A DNA stretch of 64,000 bases from Mucilaginibacter sp. (GCF_025362475.1 NZ_JANYGH010000061.1:1-64000), one strand, 5' to 3'; shown: positions 1-8,327, counted from the first letter of the stretch. The notes: generated by a model not told the origin, from the letters alone. Numbers and translations are program-made.

Positions 1-609
1 GTGGATTTGAAAACCGTAATCGCCGGCTGGAAAGTTAAGCAGATTAAAAGGAAGCAGATACTTTATTATGAGGGTGATGAGTCTTCCGGTTTATATCTTT
101 TGCTTGAAGGATGTATTAAAACTTTTAAAATAGCCGATAATGGGCGGGAACTGTTGCTGGGTTTGTTTAAACCAGAGGATTACATTGGTTTATATTCCCT
201 ACTATCGGCAGAAAATTATTCAGAAACAGCAGAGGCCGTTAGTGATTCTACAGTATGTGTGTTACCTCGGGAAATGGTAATTGACATGATCAATCGCTAT
301 CAGAATATTAATCAACAATTTATCCGGATGATGGCCAGTAATATTCGGGAGAAGGATAATCAGTTATTATTGATGGCCTACAATTCGGTTCGCAAACGTT
401 TATCACAGGTACTTTTAAGGTTAAATACACCATTGTCAAACCCACTTCTGTTTAAAATATCACGTGAAGAATTGGCCGGCATGGCCGGCATGGCTGCAGA
501 AACAGTGAGCAGAATACTTACAGACTTTAAATCTGAGGGCTTGATAGAACGTATTGGTACCCACATACGGATAATAGATCATGCCCGGCTGGAGAAAATG
601 AAAGATTGA
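1..609 (+). CDS. Crp/Fnr family transcriptional regulator (5' end probably cut)
   Basis: A cyclic-nucleotide-binding-fold effector domain fills about residues 10-115 (YYEGD, GLYLLLEG, then the ETAEA stretch). It is followed by a long dimerisation helix and a winged helix-turn-helix at about 150-195, with the recognition-helix signature ETVSRILTDFKSEGLI. The protein should bind DNA as a dimer and respond to a small ligand or redox signal. No cysteine cluster is visible, so an oxygen-sensing FNR type is unlikely. The first codon is GTG at base 1. Relatives usually carry 20 or more residues ahead of this point, so the true start may lie outside the window. The target is not known, but a TTCACA-N5-TGTGAA palindrome lies about 1.4 kb downstream. 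Confidence 0.85.
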   Translation: MDLKTVIAGWKVKQIKRKQILYYEGDESSGLYLLLEGCIKTFKIADNGRELLLGLFKPEDYIGLYSLLSAENYSETAEAVSDSTVCVLPREMVIDMINRYQNINQQFIRMMASNIREKDNQLLLMAYNSVRKRLSQVLLRLNTPLSNPLLFKISREELAGMAGMAAETVSRILTDFKSEGLIERIGTHIRIIDHARLEKMKD

Positions 610-641
610 GTTTTTGCGGATGTTTAGTTCATACTAAATAT

Positions 642-678
642 AAAAAAAGGCAAATCAGCCTTTATAGCTCATTTGCCT
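642..678 (-). terminator. Intrinsic terminator of the alcohol dehydrogenase gene
   Basis: On the minus strand an 8-bp stem (AGGCAAAT/ATTTGCCT), one mismatch and 3 further pairs enclose a 7-nt loop and are followed by a run of seven T. It lies just after the stop codon of the minus-strand dehydrogenase. There is no T tract on the plus side, so it serves mainly the minus-strand gene. Confidence 0.7.
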
Positions 679-710
679 TCATGTATTATTGATTGTTGGC
701 TTTAAAATGG

Positions 711-1835
711 CTATTCAACATCGTTTGTATTTGTCATAATCACTTTGAGTGCCTTCTCTTTAGCTGCATGCTCAAAAGTGTCATAAGCCTCTATAACTTG
801 GTCCAGTCTAAAATGATGGGTTATTAATTTACTGGGTTGCAATTTGTTGGCATTAACAGTTTTTAATAACATGGGCGTTGAAGTTGTATCTACAAGCCGG
901 GTCGTAATTGTTATGTTTTTTGACCAAAGTGTTTCAAGATGAAGATTTACGCTTTTGCCATGAACACCTACGTTGGCGATATGTCCGCCCGGTCCAATGA
1001 TGGCCTCACATAATTCAAAAGTTGCAGGAATGCCAACAGCCTCAATTGCTGTATCAACTCCTCTGCCCGAAGTAAGGTCCATTATTTTTTTGACAACATC
1101 TTCCGTACTGTTATTCATAAGATGTGTTGCTCCAAAGCCCTTGGCAACATTCAGCCTGTTGTCGTCAGGGTCGATCATAATAATTTCTGCAGGTGAAAAA
1201 AACTGAGCAGTTAAAAGAGCAGCTAAACCGATAGGCCCAGAACCAACAATAGCAATGGTATCACCTGGTTTAACTTGTCCGTTCAACACACCGCATTCAA
1301 AACCGGTGGGTAAAATGTCGCTCAGCATTACCAGTGCTTCCTCATCAGCCCCTGCCGGAATCGGGTATAAGCTATTGTCGGCATGAGGTATCCTTACATA
1401 TTCTGCCTGGGTACCGTCAATAAGGTGGCCAAGAATCCATCCGCCGTCTTCACAGTGAGAATACATACCTTTTTTACAATAACTGCATTTACCACATGAT
1501 GTAATACAAGATATAAGTACATGGTCACCAGGTTTAAAATTACTTACGGCACTCCCGGTTTCTTCTATGATGCCTACACCTTCGTGCCCTATTATTCTGC
1601 CATCTTCAACCTCGGGAACATCACCTTTCATGATATGGAGGTCGGTACCGCAAATGGTGGTTTTAAGAATTTTTACAATTACATCTGTGGCTACTTTTAT
1701 CTGTGGTTTAGGTTTTTCTTCCCAGGCCTTTTTTCCTGGCCCATGATAAACCAAAGCCTTCATTGTTTTTATATTAAGATTGGCTGATTCATCTAAAGTC
1801 TCTTTTTCAGTTTTTTGTTGCATTAAAGTTTCCAT
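711..1835 (-). CDS. Zinc-dependent alcohol dehydrogenase, MDR family
   Basis: A medium-chain dehydrogenase/reductase that would oxidise alcohols or reduce aldehydes with NAD(P)H in the cytoplasm. Catalytic zinc ligands are seen in TICGTD and GHEG. The structural zinc lobe has the four spaced cysteines of CGKCSYCKKGMYSHC, and the nucleotide-binding Rossmann motif is GSGPIGLAA. At 374 residues it is slightly longer than usual: about 24 residues precede MKALVYHG, where most family members begin, so the start could be at that internal Met. It stands alone on the minus strand with its own terminator. Substrate cannot be told from sequence. Confidence 0.88.
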   Translation of the reverse strand: METLMQQKTEKETLDESANLNIKTMKALVYHGPGKKAWEEKPKPQIKVATDVIVKILKTTICGTDLHIMKGDVPEVEDGRIIGHEGVGIIEETGSAVSNFKPGDHVLISCITSCGKCSYCKKGMYSHCEDGGWILGHLIDGTQAEYVRIPHADNSLYPIPAGADEEALVMLSDILPTGFECGVLNGQVKPGDTIAIVGSGPIGLAALLTAQFFSPAEIIMIDPDDNRLNVAKGFGATHLMNNSTEDVVKKIMDLTSGRGVDTAIEAVGIPATFELCEAIIGPGGHIANVGVHGKSVNLHLETLWSKNITITTRLVDTTSTPMLLKTVNANKLQPSKLITHHFRLDQVIEAYDTFEHAAKEKALKVIMTNTNDVE

Positions 1836-1996
1836 GATAGTGATTTAATAGTTTTATTGATCATTAATACAAAGATGGATTGATAATGCCAGGCAGGAAA
1901 TGACGGGAATCATTATAATACATGATATACATGTTAATGAAAAAACATAAACTTAGAACTGTATAAGGCGGATAATGTTTGACATCACTAATTTAC

Positions 1997-2013
1997 TTCA
2001 CACTAAATGTGAA
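1997..2013. promoter_or_regulatory. Candidate Crp/Fnr-type operator palindrome
   Basis: A perfect 6-bp inverted repeat, TTCACA and TGTGAA, separated by CTAAA. Crp/Fnr-family proteins bind inverted half-sites of this general kind, and such a regulator is encoded at the start of the window. The position is about 160 bp upstream of the dehydrogenase start and 200 bp upstream of the glycosyltransferase start. Assignment to that regulator is inference. Confidence 0.3.
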
Positions 2014-2092
2014 AATATCTACACTTATTGTAAACGTATCCAAAGGCTACTTACAATTTTATGACAATTTTTTAAGTCGCTTTTCTATCGTA

Positions 2093-2144
2093 CACCAATT
2101 AGATAAATTTGAATTATTGGCTTGCTAAATGTGACTAATTGGTG
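2093..2144. repeat. 10-bp inverted repeat, arms 32 bp apart
   Basis: CACCAATTAG at 2093-2102 is exactly mirrored by CTAATTGGTG at 2135-2144. It lies 64 bp upstream of the glycosyltransferase start. It could form a leader hairpin or be a two-site operator. No T tract follows, so it is not an obvious terminator. Confidence 0.5.
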
Positions 2145-2208
2145 GGCTTTAGTTTTAAAATATGTTGATGAAAATGAATGTTGAAACTGTTAAAACAAGT
2201 AAAAAATT

Positions 2209-3066
2209 ATGGTAAAGCAGGATTTGATGGTCAGTATCTGCTGTACAACTTACAACCAGGAACAATTTATTGCTCAAACTATGGAGAGTTTTTTAATGCA
2301 GATAACAAATTTCAAATTTGAAATTGTTATCGGCAATGATTGCTCTACCGACGGTACATTGGAGGTACTGAAAAAATATATTGAAAAATATCCGTCTATA
2401 GTAAAGGTAATTACTCCGGAAAAAAACATAGGCCCTCACTATAACATGATCGATACGGTTGCCATGTGCAAAGGAAAATATATTGCACTTTGCGATGGCG
2501 ACGATTATTGGACAAATCCTCACAAATTGCAAAAACAAGTTGATTTTTTAGAGCAAAACCCCGATTATGTTATGTGTTGTCATTATACGCGGGTAATTGA
2601 CAATGACGATAACACCTTGTATGTTGATCCCAATCCACTGCCATTAGTGCATACATACTCCGACTTGCTGGCCGGCCGGCAGGAAGAAACCAAGACAGCT
2701 ACAGTTGTATACCGTAATAGCATGGCCGTACACCAATTGTTTCAAAAGCCCTGGTATTTAAAATGTTATGCGGCAGATAAATTTTTAAAAATTTTTGCCA
2801 CGTTTAATACTGGTGGAAAAATTTATGTAATGCCCGAGGTGATGAGCTGTTATCGTAACCATTCCGGAGGCATCTGGAGTATGATTAAAGTTGAGGCACG
2901 TATGGAAATGGTGATAAGCGATTTTAACCTTATCATTAAGCATTTTAAATACCGCCGAATTCAGAGGCTAACGCTTTTGTTACTTTATGTAAAAAGATAC
3001 ATATTATTTGAATTGAAGCGACATAGGATTCGCAAAGCTTTTGATACTGTAAAGTACCTGCTTTAA
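2209..3066 (+). CDS. Family 2 glycosyltransferase
   Basis: A GT-A fold enzyme transferring a sugar from a nucleotide-sugar donor. It opens with the family signature VSICCTTYNQEQFI, continues through GNDCSTDGT, and has the metal-binding DGDDYW motif near residue 100. There is no transmembrane segment, so it should act at the inner face of the cytoplasmic membrane. At 285 residues it is of normal size. The ATG at 2209 is well placed before the conserved beta strand. It is first in a plus-strand group with an acyltransferase-like and a PhyH-like gene, which suggests surface polysaccharide or glycoconjugate assembly. Acceptor and donor are unknown. Confidence 0.88.
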   Translation: MVKQDLMVSICCTTYNQEQFIAQTMESFLMQITNFKFEIVIGNDCSTDGTLEVLKKYIEKYPSIVKVITPEKNIGPHYNMIDTVAMCKGKYIALCDGDDYWTNPHKLQKQVDFLEQNPDYVMCCHYTRVIDNDDNTLYVDPNPLPLVHTYSDLLAGRQEETKTATVVYRNSMAVHQLFQKPWYLKCYAADKFLKIFATFNTGGKIYVMPEVMSCYRNHSGGIWSMIKVEARMEMVISDFNLIIKHFKYRRIQRLTLLLLYVKRYILFELKRHRIRKAFDTVKYLL

Positions 3067-3291
3067 TCTCCCTTTGTAAATTTGATTTCAACAATAAATG
3101 ACAATCGGGGCGTAGGCAGTTGCTTTTATCTCCATTGTTTTTTTAATATTTTAATGGGAATTACCTTTTTTATCGCAAATGCCCATAAGGTTTTCAATGA
3201 ATCTTGTTGGGTATCCATCGCCTTTCCAAGCTGTCTTATAAACAATCTAGCCGTTCTATATCATCATTAATAACCCTAATTAAAATAACTT

Positions 3292-4368
3292 ATGTCTTAC
3301 AAATATTTTTCGATTCGAAATAACAAAGAATGGAATACTTATATCGATAGATCATTAATACATGAGGTTTTTCATACCTGGTACTATCATTCTTTAAATA
3401 AAGAAGGAGAACCAGTACTATTTGTGTACGAAGAAAATGATTTGTTCATTGCATTGCCGGTGATCAAACGAAAAATAGAAAATTCAACATTTTTTGATAT
3501 GACCTCCGTTTATGGTTATTGCGGGCCTATATCCAATATAAACCTATTGGATATATCGGCTTTAGTAACTACGCGCTTTAAAAAAGCTTTTGTGAGCTTC
3601 ATGAAAGAGGAAAATTCAGTTTGTATATTTTCCCGCTTGCATCCTTTTCTTAATCAGCATAATATATTGGGAAGTATTGGCGGATTGAAAGAAAATGGAA
3701 CAACACTATATATGGATCTTTCAATGGCTGTAGAGGATCAAAGAAGCAGATATGATAAACGACTTTCGCGCCAAATAAGAAAAATGCGTGAAAAAGGTTA
3801 TCTGATCAAGGAGCTAAACACTCTCGAGGGTATAAAAAGTTTCATTGACATGTACTACAAAAACATGGATAGGGTAAATGCCTCACCCAATTACTATTTT
3901 GATGAACAGTATTTCGCCAATCTTCTTAGTATGGAGGGGTTTGATAACAAACTTATTCTTATTTACGACGGACCGGTACTTATCTGCGGTGCATTGATTT
4001 TACTATCAGGCAGTATTATTAGAAACCACCTTTCAGCAACATCTCCAGATTACCTGAAAGAATCGCCCAGCAAACTTTTAACAGATGAGATAAGTATGAT
4101 TGGGAGAAGGCTTGGCAAAAAAATCTTTCATCTTGGAGGTGGGGTAGGCGGCAAGGAAGACTCTCTTTTTATGTTTAAAAGATATTTTACAGATTTACAA
4201 GTAAAGGATCAAATTTGGTGCTACATCAATGATCATGTTGCTTATAATGAACTTGTTTTAAAGGCAGATGTGGATGCAAATGTGGAACCCAATTATTTCC
4301 CCTCATATCGTCAGCCTAAAAGAAAAACACAAGCACAAATTTCAAATATAGTAACCACCAATGTTTAA
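3292..4368 (+). CDS. FemAB/GNAT-like acyltransferase
   Basis: This resembles the peptidoglycan-bridge FemA/FemB and BioF2-like GNAT superfamily, which joins an acyl or aminoacyl group to an amine on a sugar or peptide. The central charged segment RYDKRLSRQIRKMREKGY and the C-terminal block FHLGGGVGGKEDSLFMFKRYF (positions 4126-4188) are typical of the family. It has 358 residues, no signal peptide and no membrane helix. It sits between a glycosyltransferase and a PhyH-type dioxygenase on the same strand, which favours acylation of an amino sugar in a surface glycan over cell-wall bridge synthesis. The acyl donor is unknown. Confidence 0.75.
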   Translation: MSYKYFSIRNNKEWNTYIDRSLIHEVFHTWYYHSLNKEGEPVLFVYEENDLFIALPVIKRKIENSTFFDMTSVYGYCGPISNINLLDISALVTTRFKKAFVSFMKEENSVCIFSRLHPFLNQHNILGSIGGLKENGTTLYMDLSMAVEDQRSRYDKRLSRQIRKMREKGYLIKELNTLEGIKSFIDMYYKNMDRVNASPNYYFDEQYFANLLSMEGFDNKLILIYDGPVLICGALILLSGSIIRNHLSATSPDYLKESPSKLLTDEISMIGRRLGKKIFHLGGGVGGKEDSLFMFKRYFTDLQVKDQIWCYINDHVAYNELVLKADVDANVEPNYFPSYRQPKRKTQAQISNIVTTNV

Positions 4369-4392
4369 ATTCACCTTAATAAATTTAAAATT

Positions 4393-5199
4393 ATGAAAAA
4401 TAAATTCACTTATTCGGAAGCTAATGACCCTGCCATCTTTGATCAGGTAATGACTGATTACGGCTGGATTGTTTATGAGGATGCACTGAAAACTGATTTT
4501 ATTGATGAAATTACCACTTCGTTAGTGAAGGCATACGATGTAAGACGCGAAATTCAAATTGCCAATGGCATAGGTGCAAATATGAACGGTACACTTCACC
4601 ACCTTGTAGAAAAAGATATTTTTACACTGAAGTTTCTTGAACAAAGGTACTGTGAAAATGAAATAAAGCATTTTTTAAAGGGAAACTATATCTTAAACTC
4701 ATTAGGCGCGGTTATTAATTTGAGAGATGACAAGCCTTACGTTCAAAATATCCATAGAGATATCCGAAGTTTTACCGGAGATTTTAAAATAATGATCCAA
4801 ATGATGATTATTTTGGATGATTTTACTATAGAAAATGGAGCGACCTATTTTCTCTCAGGCTCACATAAACACGAAGAAAAACCAGATAGCGATTATTTTT
4901 ACAATAATGCAGACCGGGCGGTAGCAAAAAAAGGCAGTATTATGTTGTTTGACTCCAACCTGTGGCACGCAGCCGGAAAAAACAATACCGATGAAAAAAG
5001 AAGAACACTGACCATGGCCTTTACGCGCCCATTCTTTAAACAACAACTTGATTACCCCAGAGCTTTAGGTTATAGCTTCGGCGAGGGATTGAATGAACAT
5101 TTAAGGCAAGTTTTGGGATATAATTCCAGGATACCAGAAAACCTGAATGAATATTATCAACCAGTTGAAAAAAGAATGTACCAGCCCAACCAGGGCTAA
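4393..5199 (+). CDS. Phytanoyl-CoA dioxygenase (PhyH)-like Fe(II)/2-oxoglutarate oxygenase
   Basis: A jelly-roll non-haem iron oxygenase. The iron ligands are visible as the HxD pair in QNIHRDIRSF (about residue 120) and the distal histidine in NLWHAAGKN (about 190). The arginine for 2-oxoglutarate lies in the following RRTLTMAFTRPF segment. The protein has 268 residues, a normal family length. It is separated from the acyltransferase by 24 bp and shares its strand, so the two are probably cotranscribed. Two tandem terminators follow. Substrates of this family range from lipids to amino acids and sugars, so the target here is inferred only as a glycan or acyl group of the local cluster. Confidence 0.82.
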   Translation: MKNKFTYSEANDPAIFDQVMTDYGWIVYEDALKTDFIDEITTSLVKAYDVRREIQIANGIGANMNGTLHHLVEKDIFTLKFLEQRYCENEIKHFLKGNYILNSLGAVINLRDDKPYVQNIHRDIRSFTGDFKIMIQMMIILDDFTIENGATYFLSGSHKHEEKPDSDYFYNNADRAVAKKGSIMLFDSNLWHAAGKNNTDEKRRTLTMAFTRPFFKQQLDYPRALGYSFGEGLNEHLRQVLGYNSRIPENLNEYYQPVEKRMYQPNQG

Positions 5200-5269
5200 T
5201 TCAATTAAAAATAATTGAAACTGATATTGGATTAAGGTTTCCTAAACATTGTTGCTATATTAACCAATG

Positions 5270-5302
5270 AGGCTGTATCATATATCATGAGCAGCCTTTT
5301 TT
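5270..5302 (+). terminator. Intrinsic terminator after the PhyH gene
   Basis: A 6-bp stem AGGCTG/CAGCCT around a 16-nt loop is followed by TTTTTT. It is the first of two terminators in tandem. Confidence 0.55.
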
Positions 5303-5318
5303 GTTTTATTTTTTTTGG

Positions 5319-5366
5319 GGGTGACTGTGAATTGTAAAAAAAAGCAATTCACAGTCACCCTTTTTT
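5319..5366 (+). terminator. Strong intrinsic terminator, 16-bp perfect stem
   Basis: GGGTGACTGTGAATTG at 5319-5334 pairs without mismatch with 5345-5360 across an A-rich 10-nt loop and is followed by TTTTTTATTT. It lies 15 bp past the first terminator and closes the glycosyltransferase-acyltransferase-dioxygenase transcript. Confidence 0.8.
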
Positions 5367-5540
5367 ATTTACTAAAAAAATGAACTGCAACTTTAAAATA
5401 GTGAATTTGGGTTGATTGAAAATACAAATGGTATGATTTCATCTATACTTTAGGGCCAATTGGCTTGCGTTTCTGGATTTAGTCTGGTAATTAATGGTAA
5501 AATATTATTAGTTTTATTAATTCTAAATTGTCAGTTTTTC

Positions 5541-6293
5541 TTGAAAACATCTTACCTCACTATTGATGACTCACCGTCATCTAAGTTTTTGGAGCATTGT
5601 AATTATTTAAATGCGCTGCAAATTCCGGCAGTGTTTTTTTGTATAGGAAAAAATTTGGAGGAGGAGGCAGATGCGGTAATTAAAGTTATAAAGATGGGCT
5701 TTAAAATTCAAAATCATTCCTATAGTCACCCTCATTTTTCTTCAATTTCCTTAAAAGAAACTTGTGATGAAATTGGTAAAACAGATGAAATTATAACAGC
5801 GCTTTATTTAGATGCGGGATATGATTATCATGAAAAATGGTTCAGATTTCCCTATGGTGACAAGGGAGATGGAAAATTTGGGCAAAATTTTAAAATGTTC
5901 CCACTGCCTGATTTGAAAAGGGCAAGCTATATACAAGACTTTTTAAAGGAGATAGGTTACACTAAACCCAAATTTGAAAATGTTAATTATTCTTATTTAA
6001 ACAGTAAAAGATTCAATAACGATATTGACCTTCTTTGGACATTCGATATCATGGAGTGGGCAATAATTAAGAAAAATATTAAGGGACTTGAAACTATTGA
6101 AAATGTTTTAGAAAGAGTAGAAAGTAAAAAGCCCAAAGACTATTTAAAAGCGTACGGCAACAGAAAAAGGTGGCTTGGAAATCATGATTCAGATGAAATT
6201 ATATTACTTCATGATCATATTGAAACAAGCGCTGAGTTTAAAAACATAATAAACAAACTCATCACTTTACAAATTGAATTTAAGGCGTTGTAA
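5541..6293 (+). CDS. Polysaccharide deacetylase, NodB-homology domain
   Basis: The five NodB motifs are present: YLTIDDSPS with the metal-binding Asp pair, NHSYSHPHFS with the zinc histidines, RFPYG, the IMEW region, and ILLHDH near the C-terminus. Such enzymes remove N- or O-acetyl groups from sugars using zinc and an Asp/His pair. No ATG precedes the first motif. The start chosen is TTG at 5541, giving MKTSYLTIDD, which matches how compact family members begin. The open frame extends upstream to TTG 5460 and would then add a hydrophobic stretch that could be a signal or anchor. AT content is high like its neighbours. It is convergent with the next gene, the stops lying two bases apart. Confidence 0.75.
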   Translation: MKTSYLTIDDSPSSKFLEHCNYLNALQIPAVFFCIGKNLEEEADAVIKVIKMGFKIQNHSYSHPHFSSISLKETCDEIGKTDEIITALYLDAGYDYHEKWFRFPYGDKGDGKFGQNFKMFPLPDLKRASYIQDFLKEIGYTKPKFENVNYSYLNSKRFNNDIDLLWTFDIMEWAIIKKNIKGLETIENVLERVESKKPKDYLKAYGNRKRWLGNHDSDEIILLHDHIETSAEFKNIINKLITLQIEFKAL

Positions 6294-6294
6294 T

Positions 6295-7221
6295 TTACTT
6301 TTGGTTTGTTAAGATGTTTACTGTTGCTTTAAGTTCCTGCGACCAGGACGCTATCGGCTGGCAGTATCTTACATAATGTAGGTACTCTTTTGATATATTA
6401 TCGGGATTGATATACCAATCTACATGTTTCATTGTATATGGCCGCTGTGTTCTTAAGGCAGGGTCCCTCAAACTAAAAACAGAACTGTTACGGTACATCG
6501 CAAAGGTAGAGTGGACAGCAGCAACCACCACATCAGCGTCTAACGCTTTAGCCATCGGGGGCCAAAATTGCGATTCATGTGTAATTACGTTGGTCTTTAA
6601 AGGATAGTAATCAGGAATATCATTGATCTCCAACGAAAGGCCTATATGATTATAACCCGGATATTTATCTAATAATGCTGAAAGATGTTTAATTGTATCA
6701 TTGGGAGTATCCCGGTATGGGATTAGGTCGGCGTCTGTTATGATAAGCTTAGGGAACTCAGTAAGTTGTTTTGCTATATAATTTATTCCCCTGAGCCAGG
6801 AGTTATGATTCAGATAAATTACCTGGCAATTTTTAACCTGTGCTAAAGTCTTATAATATTCTATTAATGGGATATAATTTGATTTATTGTCGACAACAAT
6901 AATTGACAAATTATCATTTAAAGAGTTAAGCCAGTTAATTTGTGCTTGTAACGAAAACAGGCGGTTATGATTATTAATTAAAACAGGGATTGAGTTTTTA
7001 ATTAATTTATTATTATCAATAATTATTGGGTTGAAAGCTATGTGGAATTTCCACTTTATCGCTCTTTTTAAAAATTGCAGATTTTTGTACTGTCCTATTA
7101 ATTTTAGCTTAAACCAACTTGTTTTCTTTTGAGAATAATCTGCAAATATCTCTCTGATCATAAATTCATTAGCTATAAAAGTTATAATCAGTAAGGATAA
7201 CAGTACTAATTTCCATCCCAA
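6295..7221 (-). CDS. Membrane-anchored glycosyltransferase-like protein
   Basis: One N-terminal hydrophobic segment (about residues 3-18) is followed by a GT-A-like domain: VLINNHNRL as the first strand, SIIVVDNKSNYI, and a DxD-type ITDADLIPY near residue 165. This suggests a cytoplasm-facing glycosyltransferase tied to the inner membrane, but the family match is weaker than for the gene at 2.2 kb. The start is a TTG at 7221 that lies inside the last codons of a small upstream reading frame, suggesting translational coupling. Its stop sits directly against the deacetylase stop on the other strand. Low GC and proximity suggest membership in the surface polysaccharide cluster. Confidence 0.6.
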   Translation of the reverse strand: MGWKLVLLSLLIITFIANEFMIREIFADYSQKKTSWFKLKLIGQYKNLQFLKRAIKWKFHIAFNPIIIDNNKLIKNSIPVLINNHNRLFSLQAQINWLNSLNDNLSIIVVDNKSNYIPLIEYYKTLAQVKNCQVIYLNHNSWLRGINYIAKQLTEFPKLIITDADLIPYRDTPNDTIKHLSALLDKYPGYNHIGLSLEINDIPDYYPLKTNVITHESQFWPPMAKALDADVVVAAVHSTFAMYRNSSVFSLRDPALRTQRPYTMKHVDWYINPDNISKEYLHYVRYCQPIASWSQELKATVNILTNQK

Positions 7222-7367
7222 TTTTTATCACCAGTTGCACTTGGACTAAGGATCTTATCATATTCATAGGTTAGGCTACCTATAATTAGTAAAACAATAA
7301 CACACAAGATAACAATGATAATAAATACAATTATCTTACGCTTATCCGTATCACTATCTGCTAACAT
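7206..7367 (-). CDS. Small single-pass membrane protein, 53 aa
   Basis: A minus-strand frame starting ATG at 7367 and ending TAG at 7206. It encodes a short charged N-terminus (MLADSDTDKRK), then about 19 uninterrupted hydrophobic residues rich in Ile and Val, then a polar tail ending KNWDGN. It overlaps the start of the glycosyltransferase-like gene by 16 bases in another frame. The layout of positive residues before the helix predicts N-in topology. I do not recognise a family. The overlap and clean transmembrane pattern support a real gene, perhaps a partner of the downstream enzyme. Confidence 0.45.
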   Translation of the reverse strand: MLADSDTDKRKIIVFIIIVILCVIVLLIIGSLTYEYDKILSPSATGDKNWDGN

Positions 7368-7619
7368 ATTTTTTTAATATATCGCAAATATAATTAGATA
7401 AACTCCGCAAAATAAAAAAAAATTAAACGAGCGTTCAGCAAATATGGGCATTTAGAATTCAAGGGGGATGTATTATATTATATTGCCCAAGAGAGTTTGC
7501 GGGAAAATTATTAATTCACACATAGCCAATGTACAGAAGGTATGTGACTTTGCCCGAACAATGAATCAGTTGTTTTAAGAATCGGTATCCTGCTTAATTG
7601 TTAAAATTGATGGCATAAA

Positions 7620-8327
7620 TTATTCAAATAGTCGTGCAAAATGGTTTTCCAAATGGTTACGCATTCCATTCCGGAGCATTTCAGCAGATCCCTTTTCTAT
7701 CAGGTCTATCAGCCCCGCATGTGAAACAAATTTCCTGGGTTTAACGGGCTTCTTCAGCAAGCCGCTTTGGTGTACGTAATCAAATACCGGTAGTAGCAGC
7801 TTTTGAAATTTGCGTAAGGTTTCATTGCCGGTGATATCGTACAGCTTTCCGTGAAATTTAATTTCTTGCTCCACATCAAATATGGCAGCCTGGGATTGGG
7901 CCGGTTCAATTGCAACAATCGAACGTAATTCGGCAATATCCTCTGGTGTTATGCGCTCTATAATAAAATCAGCCATACCAATCTCCAGGGCCAGGCGCAT
8001 TTCAAATATCTCTTTGAGGGTAACGGTGTCCAGAATCTGCGGATTCATACTTTTTTCCAGTATGGACACCAGGTCGGGGCTGGTAAGCACCGCGCCTCGT
8101 TTCTTCCTCGAATCAATCAGTCCCATTAACCTCAGTCTGAGCAGGGCTTCCCTGATCACGGTCCGGCTCACTCCCAGTGCGGCCGACAATTCCAGCTCTT
8201 TGGGTATGGCATCGCCTACTTTAAAGTTTTTTTCAATAAAAAGCTCGATCAGGTTTTTTTCAACCCGGTCTACCAGCGAACTGGTATCTACATTTTTAAT
8301 GTTCTGAATAAGGCCGTTAGTCTTCAT
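7620..8327 (-). CDS. FadR/GntR-family repressor of the sialic-acid locus
   Basis: An N-terminal winged helix of the GntR type spans about residues 20-85, with IPKELELSAALGVSRTVIREALLRL as the helix-turn-helix. An FCD ligand-binding all-helical domain occupies about 100-225, with the acidic/histidine positions that hold a metal (EFHGKLYD-like segment and a late SHAGL). Family length is normal at 235 residues. It is divergent from the SusC gene, 176 bp away, with a near-perfect palindrome in between. NanR regulators of the same family respond to N-acetylneuraminate, so this is inferred to repress the 8.5-21.3 kb operon until sialic acid or a derivative binds. Direct proof is lacking. Confidence 0.85.
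   Translation of the reverse strand: MKTNGLIQNIKNVDTSSLVDRVEKNLIELFIEKNFKVGDAIPKELELSAALGVSRTVIREALLRLRLMGLIDSRKKRGAVLTSPDLVSILEKSMNPQILDTVTLKEIFEMRLALEIGMADFIIERITPEDIAELRSIVAIEPAQSQAAIFDVEQEIKFHGKLYDITGNETLRKFQKLLLPVFDYVHQSGLLKKPVKPRKFVSHAGLIDLIEKGSAEMLRNGMRNHLENHFARLFE

Larger units (their letters stand above)
1836..2208. other. Intergenic region between divergent genes, with two inverted repeats
   Basis: No coding signal is seen. This AT-rich 373-bp stretch separates the minus-strand dehydrogenase from the plus-strand glycosyltransferase and should hold both promoters. It contains the palindrome at 1997-2013 and the long inverted repeat at 2093-2144, listed separately. Confidence 0.6.

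Noticed and set aside
3082..3270. 62-residue plus-strand frame between the glycosyltransferase and the acyltransferase
   Set aside because: Composition is unlike a folded protein or a clean membrane segment, with scattered Cys and His and no homology that I recognise; the space reads as an ordinary spacer.
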